Shown here piece after piece: positions 1-5,123 of a DNA stretch of 6,793 nt. Position 1 is the stretch's first letter; every line of letters begins with the position of its first letter. The notes beneath the pieces are model-generated. The model was not told the origin of the DNA and made no database searches. It saw only the letters and a list, made by a program, of their open reading frames with translations. Source of the DNA: Rhizobiaceae bacterium (GTDB lineage Bacteria; Pseudomonadota; Alphaproteobacteria; Rhizobiales; Rhizobiaceae); contig CAJYRE010000595.1 of assembly GCA_913776675.1 (NCBI GenBank), forward strand, positions 1 to 6,793, read 5' to 3'. The translations under genes were made by a program, and so were the position numbers.

Positions 1-532
1 CCAGCGAGAAGCCTTCGCTGGGGGTGATGGAGATAATGCGCTGCGAGCCAAGATCGGGCCAAAACACTTTGGAATTGACCAGACGATAATGGGGCGCAAC
101 AATCACCCGTTCCAACTGCTCATCCGAAACATTGGCCAGCGCAAACACTGCCCAGTCGCCCTGATGGGTCTTGGAGGTGGCGCGCACCTCGATGCGGCGG
201 CGAATGCCATCATTGCCCGCCGCTGTAGAGACCTGAAACGCTTCACCCTGATTGAGATCAATTTCCGTGGTTTTGGTCAGGTCCACCGCCGTGTCATCGC
301 GCGAGATTTTCACCGGCTCAATGGCATGGGCCGCAGAAAAGGGCAAAACACTCAGCATGCACACAAGCGCGAAAAGCCAGCCCGCACACGCAAGAGCGGG
401 CTTCAGATGCACACGGGTTTTGGGTGATATTCTGTGGCCTTGAGCCTTGGCAAACAGAAAAAACAATCGCTTCAGCCTCTCTTTTGCAGGGAGAACCGTT
501 TTTCGCTGCGCGCAGGCGCAAAAACTGGTCAT
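1..532 (-). CDS. N-terminal part of a secreted/membrane sensory protein, probably a GGDEF/EAL c-di-GMP regulator (partial)
   Basis: An open frame runs leftward from an ATG at 532 to the window edge (177 codons) without a stop. Seen: a basic N-terminal stretch, a hydrophobic segment at about residues 45-66 (PALACAGWLFALVCMLSV), and a signal-peptidase-like AHA site at residues 68-70 followed by IEPVKIS. After it comes a soluble, beta-rich stretch with the pattern GDWAVFALANVSDEQ and FWPDLGSQRI. From memory, this resembles the periplasmic sensor region at the front of rhizobial membrane proteins that end in GGDEF and EAL domains (cyclic-di-GMP synthesis or breakdown). The catalytic part lies outside the window, so that function is inferred. 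The ATG overlaps the acetyltransferase stop (ATGA, 529-532), suggesting translational coupling. This start gives an unusually long 44-residue lead before the hydrophobic core. In-frame alternatives are TTG at 466 (AGAGG nine bases upstream) and GTG at 412, which would give an ordinary 30-residue signal peptide. Confidence 0.62.
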   Translation of the reverse strand, partial: MTSFCACAQRKTVLPAKERLKRLFFLFAKAQGHRISPKTRVHLKPALACAGWLFALVCMLSVLPFSAAHAIEPVKISRDDTAVDLTKTTEIDLNQGEAFQVSTAAGNDGIRRRIEVRATSKTHQGDWAVFALANVSDEQLERVIVAPHYRLVNSKVFWPDLGSQRIISITPSEGFSL

Positions 533-1143
533 GAGTAGAGTTTTTTGCCGGACTTTCCATCCGACGGTACCAGAAGAGAGTAGAGCGCATGATCGCGCCA
601 TTCGCCGTTTATGTTCAGATATCCGCGCAAAAGACCTTCCCGTTCAAAACCAGCGCTCTCCAGCAATCCGATACTCCGATGATTGTCAGGAATACAGGCT
701 GCTTCGATGCGATGCAACTCAAGTTCCTTGAAGATGTAGGGTATTGCCATTTGAAGTGCGGCAAACATATGGCCTTGGCCAGCAAAACGCTCACCCATCC
801 AATAGCCAATCATGCAGGCTTGCGACACGCCCCGGCGAATAAGGCCAATGGTCAGTCCGCCCATCAGCACCTCATCCGCTTGTTGAAACAGCAGAAACGG
901 CACGGCCAGACCGCTGGAATATTCCTGTGTGTTGCGAATGACGCGGGCGCGAAACGCCCCTTCGGTCAATTCATCCGGCCGCCAAAGCGGCTCCCACGGC
1001 TGCAAAAAGGCCCGGCTTTGTGAGCGCAACTTATGCCACTGGCCATAATCGCTGTAACGGGGAAGTCGCATCAGGCGTGTGCTATCGCGCAGTTCCGGGC
1101 TATCCGGCTGACGGGATAAAAACCGAAAGACTGACCGTGTCAT
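529..1143 (-). CDS. GNAT-family N-acetyltransferase (RimJ/RimL-like)
   Basis: A 204-residue protein of the GNAT superfamily, which moves an acetyl group from acetyl-CoA to an amine; the RimJ/RimL branch modifies protein N-termini such as ribosomal proteins. Seen: N-terminal motif with LMRLPRYSDYGQWHKLR, the acetyl-CoA phosphate-binding loop RFAGQG (about residues 119-124, matching R-x-x-G-x-G), the IEAACIPDN segment (146-154), SAGFEREG (163-170) and the closing GEWRDHALYSLL strand (180-191), in the usual order. Length is normal for the family. I chose the ATG at 1143 because AGGGGGAG lies three bases upstream and because the longer frame to 1212 runs through a palindromic repeat. The true substrate cannot be read from sequence. 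Its TGA overlaps the ATG of the next gene. It is separated from the upstream peptidase gene by a 387-nt repeat-rich gap, so it may have its own promoter. Confidence 0.9.
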   Translation of the reverse strand: MTRSVFRFLSRQPDSPELRDSTRLMRLPRYSDYGQWHKLRSQSRAFLQPWEPLWRPDELTEGAFRARVIRNTQEYSSGLAVPFLLFQQADEVLMGGLTIGLIRRGVSQACMIGYWMGERFAGQGHMFAALQMAIPYIFKELELHRIEAACIPDNHRSIGLLESAGFEREGLLRGYLNINGEWRDHALYSLLVPSDGKSGKKLYS

Positions 1144-1146
1144 GCG

Positions 1147-1154
1147 CTCCCCCT
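1147..1154 (-). promoter_or_regulatory. Ribosome binding site of the GNAT gene
   Basis: AGGGGGAG on the minus strand ends three bases before the ATG at 1143. The purine-rich core supports this start over the upstream in-frame ATG at 1212, which sits beyond the palindromic repeat at 1159-1202 and has no comparable site. Confidence 0.6.
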
Positions 1155-1158
1155 GAGA

Positions 1159-1202
1159 GCATTTCCGACAGATGCGCGTAGGGATTTTGCGGCCGGAAAT
1201 GC
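1159..1202 (-). repeat. Diverged 44-bp palindromic repeat (RIME-like half element)
   Basis: The ends GCATTTCCG (1159-1167) and CGGAAATGC (1194-1202) form a perfect 9-bp outer stem around 26 bases. Read on the minus strand it has the same 44-bp length as the palindrome at 6157-6200 and matches it at 30 of 44 positions by eye. The similarity continues into the flank, where TTGTTTTCAT precedes it, against TTGTTTTCAC at the other copy. It ends 15 bases before the GNAT start codon, so it would lie in the 5' leader of any message coming from upstream. I infer that it belongs to the RIME-type rhizobial intergenic palindromes. Confidence 0.75.
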
Positions 1203-1276
1203 ATGAAAACAAGGATATAGAACAAATCGGCGGGAAACGCTACAGGACAAAAACAGAGGTTTTAAGCTGTGGCTCA

Positions 1277-1456
1277 CCCCCCTCTGTCCTGCCGGACATC
1301 TCTCCCACAAGGAGGGAGATCAGCAAGGAGCAGGCTTCTCGCTTTTTAGCTTCCTTCGCATATGTCGTAAATCACAGAACTATCCGCTGAAATGGACGGT
1401 TTCGTTTATCCGATCTCCCTCCTTGTGGGGGAGATGCCTGGCAAGGCAGAGGGGGT
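1277..1456. repeat. 180-bp inverted-repeat element with paired hairpins (BIME/MITE-like)
   Basis: Two 45-bp arms in inverted orientation (1277-1321 and 1412-1456) match at 39 of 45 positions and enclose 90 bases. The inner 18 bases of each arm (CCCACAAGGAGGGAGATC) are identical. Each arm also folds by itself into two neighbouring hairpins. One is a 5-bp stem with a 4-base loop: TGTCC-TGCC-GGACA at 1285-1298 and TGCCT-GGCA-AGGCA at 1435-1448. The other is a 9-bp stem with one bulged base: 1298-1320 and 1413-1435. The arms differ at two paired positions in the small stem, and both changes keep the pairing. There is no open frame or transposase inside. The layout fits paired REP-type repeats or a non-autonomous mobile element; I recall similar sequences scattered in rhizobial genomes but could not check. 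Confidence 0.85.
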
Positions 1457-1530
1457 ACCCCGCGCACCGTGGTGAAATGCAGCTTGATCAGAAGGGGTTC
1501 GAGACCGTCATGCTCACGGCCTCAAACAGC

Positions 1531-2832
1531 TCACAAATTCGCAGCCTTCATGATCTTGCCGCTGGGGCCAGCGAGGGCTTCCAGAATATCATCCATCGGA
1601 GCCAGTTTTTCCACGGGGCCAATGGCTGAAACCGTTGGCGCGCCCGTGAAGAACAGCCGTCCGGCAAGATCGGTCAACCGGTCCACGGTGATGCCTTCCA
1701 GCCGTTCCATCAACTCGGTGTTGGAAATGGTGCGGCCATAGAGCATCATCTGCCGGGCAATCTGGCCTGCGCGGGCCGCCGGGCTTTCCTGACCCATCAA
1801 CAATTGGGCGCGGATCTGGGCGCGGGAGCGGTTAATCTCCTGCTGGTCAATGCTTTCCGCACTCTTGCGCAATTCATTGATGATCACCGGTACCAGTTCC
1901 GGCAGGTTATCGCCGCCCGTTGCGGCATGAATGCCGAAAATGCCGGTATCGGAAAAGCCCCAATGAAAGGCATAGACCGAATAACAGAGGCCGCGAAACT
2001 CGCGCACTTCCTGAAACAACCGCGAGGACATGCCACCGCCGAGAATATTGGCCAGCACCTGCGAGGCGTAGAAATCACGCATGTGATAGGCGCGGCCTTC
2101 AAAGCCCAGCAGCAATTGCGTGTCCATCAAATCGCGGGTTTCACGCACATCGCCGCCGGTGTAGCGGGCGGGTGCAATGATGGGCGAAATATCCGGCTTG
2201 GACGGAATGGCGCTGAAACGCTCCTCAACCTGCCGCACAAAACTGTCGTGATCGACGGCACCTGCGGCCACCACAAACATTCGGTCTGCGGTATAATTGC
2301 GGGCCAGATAGGCGCGGATCTGATCGCTTGAGAAGCTTTCCACCGTTTCCGGCGTGCCGAGAATGCAGCGACCAAGGGTCTGATTGTGAAAGGCGGTTTC
2401 GGCAAAACGGTCAAACACCACGTCATCGGGTGTGTCGCAGGCAGCACCGATTTCCTGCAGAATGACGTGTTTTTCGCGGATCAATTCTTCGTCATCAAAC
2501 ACAGATTCGGTGAGAATATCAGCCAGAATGTCCACCGCCAGCGGCACATCATCCTTGAGAACGCGGGCGTAATAGGATGTGGTTTCCGTGGATGTGGCGG
2601 CGTTCAGCTCGCCGCCAACATTTTCTATCTGCTCGGCAATCTCGCGGGCGGTGCGGCGCTTGGTGCCTTTGAACGCCATATGCTCCAGAAGATGGGCAAT
2701 GCCGTGCTCACCCGCTGTTTCATCGCGCGAGCCGGATTTAACCCACACACCCAACGCCACGCTTTCCAGATGCGGCATTTTTTCTGTTACGACCGTCAGT
2801 CCCGAAGGTAGCCGGGTACACTCAACATTCAT
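1531..2832 (-). CDS. M16-family zinc metallopeptidase (mitochondrial processing peptidase-like)
   Basis: A 433-residue protein related to the beta subunit of mitochondrial processing peptidase, a zinc protease that cleaves peptides inside a clamshell chamber; the bacterial substrate is not known. Seen: the inverted zinc motif HLLEH (H47, E50 catalytic, H51) and a glutamate 76 residues later (E127 in REKHVILQEI), which is the third zinc ligand in this family. In the second half are the glycine-rich loop GGGMSSRLF (265-273) and the R-Y pair in FRGLCYSVY (R280, Y287), also family hallmarks. The length is that of a complete two-domain, single-chain-half enzyme, and no key residue is missing. The ATG at 2832 gives the family-typical start MNVECTRLPSGLTVV. 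A GTG at 2856 overlapping the thrC stop is also in frame but has no clear ribosome binding site. It sits 20 nt behind thrC and is almost certainly cotranscribed. No signal peptide is visible, so it is probably cytoplasmic. Confidence 0.95.
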   Translation of the reverse strand: MNVECTRLPSGLTVVTEKMPHLESVALGVWVKSGSRDETAGEHGIAHLLEHMAFKGTKRRTAREIAEQIENVGGELNAATSTETTSYYARVLKDDVPLAVDILADILTESVFDDEELIREKHVILQEIGAACDTPDDVVFDRFAETAFHNQTLGRCILGTPETVESFSSDQIRAYLARNYTADRMFVVAAGAVDHDSFVRQVEERFSAIPSKPDISPIIAPARYTGGDVRETRDLMDTQLLLGFEGRAYHMRDFYASQVLANILGGGMSSRLFQEVREFRGLCYSVYAFHWGFSDTGIFGIHAATGGDNLPELVPVIINELRKSAESIDQQEINRSRAQIRAQLLMGQESPAARAGQIARQMMLYGRTISNTELMERLEGITVDRLTDLAGRLFFTGAPTVSAIGPVEKLAPMDDILEALAGPSGKIMKAANL

Positions 2833-2852
2833 CGTCTGTCTTTCTGCGTCTC

Positions 2853-4250
2853 TCACTGGCTTGCGCGGGCATGGGTGCGAATGAAACCTTCGACCACGCC
2901 GAGATCGTTTGCCAGAATATCGAAACGCTCCTCCCTGTCCATCAGGTCAGAAAGCCACGTTGGAAGCGCCGGGTCAATACCCGAAGCTGATTTCACAGCA
3001 GCCGGAAACTTGGCCGGGTGGGCGGTGGCCAGTGTCACCATCGGGCTTTGCGGCTTTTCATGCTTGGCGGCAACCGCCACACCACAGGCGGTGTGCGGGT
3101 CCAAAAGGTAGCCGGTTTTGGCCAGCGTGTCCTTGATGGTTTTCGCCACGTCCTTCTCGGTGGCGCGCCCGGCGCGGAACAGTTTCTTGATGTCCTTCAT
3201 GATCTCCGGCTTGATCTCAAATGCGCCGGATTGGGCAAGGCTGGCCATCTGGCTGCGGATTTCGCCTGCATCGCGGCCAGAGACTTCAAACAGCAGACGC
3301 TCAAAGTTCGAGGAAATCTGAATATCCATCGACGGCGAGGTGGTGGCCTTCACGCCCTTCATTTCATAGCGGCCGGTTTTCAGTGTGCGGGCCAGAATGT
3401 CGTTGTCATTGGTGGCAATCACCAGCTTATCGATCGGCAGACCCATTTCACGCGCCACATAGCCTGCAAAAATATCGCCGAAATTGCCGGTGGGGACCGT
3501 GAAGGAAATTTTCCGATCCGGCCCGCCAAGCGAGAGAGCGGACGTGAAATAATACACCACTTGCGCCATGATGCGCGCCCAGTTGATGGAGTTGACGCCC
3601 GACAGCTTCACCTCATCACGGAAGGCCGTGTGGTTGAACATGGCTTTGACCAGGCTCTGGCAATCGTCAAAATTGCCTTCTACGGCCAGGGCGCGCACAT
3701 TGTCGGCCTTGCAGGTGGTCATCTGGCGCTGCTGCACGGGCGATACCTTGCCATGCGGAAACAGAATGAACACATCAACATTGGCAAGGCCTGCAAAGGC
3801 ATCAATGGCCGCGCCGCCCGTATCGCCCGAGGTGGCGCCGACAATGGTGGCGCGCTGGCCGCGCTCGCGCAACACATGGTCCATCAAACGACCGAGCAAT
3901 TGCATGGCCACGTCTTTGAAGGCCAGCGTGGTGCCGTGAAACAGTTCCAGAATATAGGAATTTGGCCCGGTCTGCACCAAGGGTGCCACGGCAGGGTGGC
4001 GGAAGGTGGCGTAGGCCTCATGGATCATCCGGGCAAGGTCTTCATCGTTGATCTCGCCATCCACAAAGGGCTTCAGCACGGCCAGCGCAACGTCCTGATA
4101 GCTCTTGCCGCGCAAGGCTTTTATCTCGCGTTTGCTGAATTTCGGCCATGTTTTGGGGAGATACAAACCGCCATCGCGGGCAAGACCTGCCAGAAGCGCA
4201 TCACAAAAGCCGAGAGCCGGTGCCTCGCCGCGAGTGGAAATGAAGTCCAT
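2853..4250 (-). CDS. thrC: Threonine synthase
   Basis: A 465-residue PLP enzyme that converts O-phospho-L-homoserine and water to L-threonine and phosphate (EC 4.2.3.1), the last step of threonine synthesis in the cytosol. Seen: the N-terminal threonine synthase signature STRGEAPALGFCDALLAGLA followed by RDGGLYLP; the PLP lysine in HGTTLAFKDVAMQLLG (K112); the phosphate-binding SGDTGGAA loop (141-148); VPTGNFGD (252-259); and SPSMDIQISSNFER (305-318). These fit the long bacterial/fungal-type threonine synthase, and the length is normal. The ATG at 4250 starts MDFISTRGEAPA and has AAGGA eight bases upstream, so I prefer it to the upstream in-frame start at 4277. It is the first gene of a leftward unit with the M16 peptidase and divergent from the lipoprotein gene. 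No threonine or isoleucine leader peptide or attenuator is evident in front of it. Confidence 0.97.
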   Translation of the reverse strand: MDFISTRGEAPALGFCDALLAGLARDGGLYLPKTWPKFSKREIKALRGKSYQDVALAVLKPFVDGEINDEDLARMIHEAYATFRHPAVAPLVQTGPNSYILELFHGTTLAFKDVAMQLLGRLMDHVLRERGQRATIVGATSGDTGGAAIDAFAGLANVDVFILFPHGKVSPVQQRQMTTCKADNVRALAVEGNFDDCQSLVKAMFNHTAFRDEVKLSGVNSINWARIMAQVVYYFTSALSLGGPDRKISFTVPTGNFGDIFAGYVAREMGLPIDKLVIATNDNDILARTLKTGRYEMKGVKATTSPSMDIQISSNFERLLFEVSGRDAGEIRSQMASLAQSGAFEIKPEIMKDIKKLFRAGRATEKDVAKTIKDTLAKTGYLLDPHTACGVAVAAKHEKPQSPMVTLATAHPAKFPAAVKSASGIDPALPTWLSDLMDREERFDILANDLGVVEGFIRTHARASQ

Positions 4251-4258
4251 GCCGAATA

Positions 4259-4263
4259 TCCTT
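4259..4263 (-). promoter_or_regulatory. Ribosome binding site of thrC
   Basis: AAGGA on the minus strand lies eight bases before the ATG at 4250. It fixes the thrC start there rather than at the upstream in-frame codon at 4277. Confidence 0.65.
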
Positions 4264-4367
4264 GGTCTAAAATGCAAACGCTGTCCGTGATGACCGGCGT
4301 TAAAACAGGTGCTTTTGGCAAATTGTCATAAAGCCACTGTTGCCGGATCGATTTTTTTCCGCGCCGC

Positions 4368-4376
4368 TGGTATAGA
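4368..4376 (+). promoter_or_regulatory. Candidate extended -10 promoter element for the lipoprotein gene
   Basis: TGGTATAGA fits an extended -10 (TG-n-TATAnn). Only a poor -35 match (TCGATT, 17 bases upstream at 4348-4353) accompanies it. It would give a leader of about 110 nt before the GTG at 4496. This is a pattern match only, in the 245-nt divergent region between thrC and the lipoprotein gene. I found no equally good minus-strand promoter for thrC. Confidence 0.25.
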
Positions 4377-4411
4377 CCATCGCTAACAGATATGGAAAGG
4401 CCTGATTTAAG

Positions 4412-4445
4412 ATCGGTTTTCCGATTTGTGCCGGTTTTGTGCCGG
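4412..4445 (+). repeat. Hairpin plus 11-bp tandem direct repeat in the lipoprotein leader
   Basis: ATCGG-TTTT-CCGAT (4412-4425) is a small hairpin. Sharing its last base, TTTGTGCCGG occurs twice, at 4425-4434 and 4436-4445, with an 11-base period, close to one turn of the helix. Both lie between the candidate -10 and the start codon of the lipoprotein gene. Such spacing would suit side-by-side binding of a regulator, but that is inference from spacing alone. Confidence 0.5.
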
Positions 4446-4480
4446 GACACGATCGAAATGACAATGCAGAGCAATGATAC

Positions 4481-4486
4481 AGAAGG
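4481..4486 (+). promoter_or_regulatory. Ribosome binding site of the lipoprotein gene
   Basis: AGAAGG lies nine bases before the GTG at 4496. The frame is closed by a TGA at 4475, and no ATG lies between that stop and the lipobox at a sensible distance, so the GTG start is the only good choice. Confidence 0.6.
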
Positions 4487-4495
4487 TGTGATCCG

Positions 4496-5092
4496 GTGTT
4501 TCAAAATGTCGTGCGCGGCGCAGCCGCCCTGTCCATGGCCGCCATTCTTGCTGGCTGCAATACCAGTGGTTCCGGTGGTGGTGGTCTGTTTGGTTCCAGC
4601 AGCCCTGCGCCAGCCACCACGGCCAGCGCACCGGCAGGGGCTGTGGTGCAAGGGGTTTGCCCGCAGGTGGTTTTGCGTGATGGCGGGGCTTATTACCGGA
4701 CTTACGCAGGCAAGGGCAGCAAATCGGATCAGGATGTGGTGTTTCAGGTGGCTCTGGCTGATACCACGCGCGCTTGCTCACAGTCCGATACCAGCATGAC
4801 CATCAAATTGCAGGTTGCCGGACGCATGACCGCCGGGCCACAGGGCCATGCGGGCACGCTCTCCATGCCAATCCGCGTCAGCGTGGTGGATGGTGAACAG
4901 ACGATCTCCACCAAGGTTGTGCCTTTCAGCGCCACACTGGCCAATGCCGATCAGCCCATCCAGTTCATTTTCACCACGGATGTGCAGCTTGCCTCCAATC
5001 CGTCTGCAACCACGCAAGTGGTTGTTGGTTTTGATGACGAGGCCGGCAAAAAGGCTCCTGCCAAAAAGACGTCGGCCAAGAAGCACAAGTAA
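4496..5092 (+). CDS. Small conserved-type lipoprotein of unknown function with Lys-rich C-terminal tail
   Basis: A 198-residue predicted lipoprotein starting at GTG. Seen: a short signal peptide (FQNVVRGAAALSMAAILAGC) whose lipobox LAGC puts the lipidated cysteine at residue 21, followed by Asn. Next comes a Gly/Ser/Ala/Pro-rich flexible linker (about 22-50) and one compact, mostly beta domain (about 51-180) with two cysteines that might pair (CPQVVLRDGGAYYRTY and TTRACSQSD). The last residues form an unusual Lys/Ala tail (GKKAPAKKTSAKKHK). I recall similar uncharacterised lipoproteins in rhizobia and relatives but know of no assigned function. It should be anchored in the envelope, probably at the outer membrane since Asp is not at +2. 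It lies 31 nt before the lipid kinase gene and is likely cotranscribed with it. The basic tail might touch peptidoglycan or lipid A phosphates; that is speculation. Confidence 0.88.
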   Translation: MFQNVVRGAAALSMAAILAGCNTSGSGGGGLFGSSSPAPATTASAPAGAVVQGVCPQVVLRDGGAYYRTYAGKGSKSDQDVVFQVALADTTRACSQSDTSMTIKLQVAGRMTAGPQGHAGTLSMPIRVSVVDGEQTISTKVVPFSATLANADQPIQFIFTTDVQLASNPSATTQVVVGFDDEAGKKAPAKKTSAKKHK

Positions 5093-5123
5093 TCCCGGTT
5101 TTTAAGGCGGGGATTGGCGTGTC

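Larger units (their letters stand above)
1144..1530. other. Gene-free 387-nt gap filled with palindromic repeats
   Basis: This is the space between the GNAT start and the M16 peptidase stop. It holds the 44-bp palindrome (1159-1202) and the paired-hairpin inverted-repeat element (1277-1456). Short open frames here lack ribosome binding sites and run through the repeats, so I see no gene. Between 1203 and 1276, and between 1457 and 1530, I recognise no promoter or U-tract terminator with confidence. Confidence 0.7.

Noticed and set aside
589..1023. 144-codon plus-strand open frame opposite the GNAT gene
   Set aside because: It is antisense to a GNAT gene carrying the acetyl-CoA loop; no independent evidence.
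1500..1530. CCGT...ACGG short hairpin just after the M16 stop as a terminator
   Set aside because: The stem has four base pairs and no T run on the minus strand. The larger hairpins at 1277-1456 are more plausible stopping points.
1172..1629. Short plus-strand frames in and beside the repeat-rich gap
   Set aside because: They run through palindromic repeats and the antisense end of the peptidase gene, with no ribosome binding sites.
1804..2331. 175-codon plus-strand open frame opposite the M16 peptidase
   Set aside because: It is a mirror frame of a well-supported gene with no ribosome binding site or recognisable domain.
3018..4331. Long 437-codon open frame on the plus strand opposite thrC
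   Set aside because: It is fully antisense to a clear threonine synthase with all motifs. The His/Gly/Arg-rich composition without domains is typical of a frame mirrored from a GC-rich gene.
4262..4340. Possible minus-strand promoter for thrC (ATGACA with TTTTAA 18 bases downstream)
   Set aside because: The -10 half matches at only three positions, so it is not better than chance in this AT-richer stretch.
4121..4651. 176-codon minus-strand frame covering the thrC start, the divergent region and part of the lipoprotein gene
   Set aside because: It overlaps two supported genes in other frames, crosses the promoter region, and has repetitive low-complexity sequence from the mirrored Gly/Ser linker.
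5091..5115. Small inverted repeat AATCCC...GGGATT between the lipoprotein and kinase genes
   Set aside because: It has only six base pairs around a 13-base loop and no T tract after it. It overlaps the kinase ribosome binding site but is too weak to call a terminator or a control hairpin.
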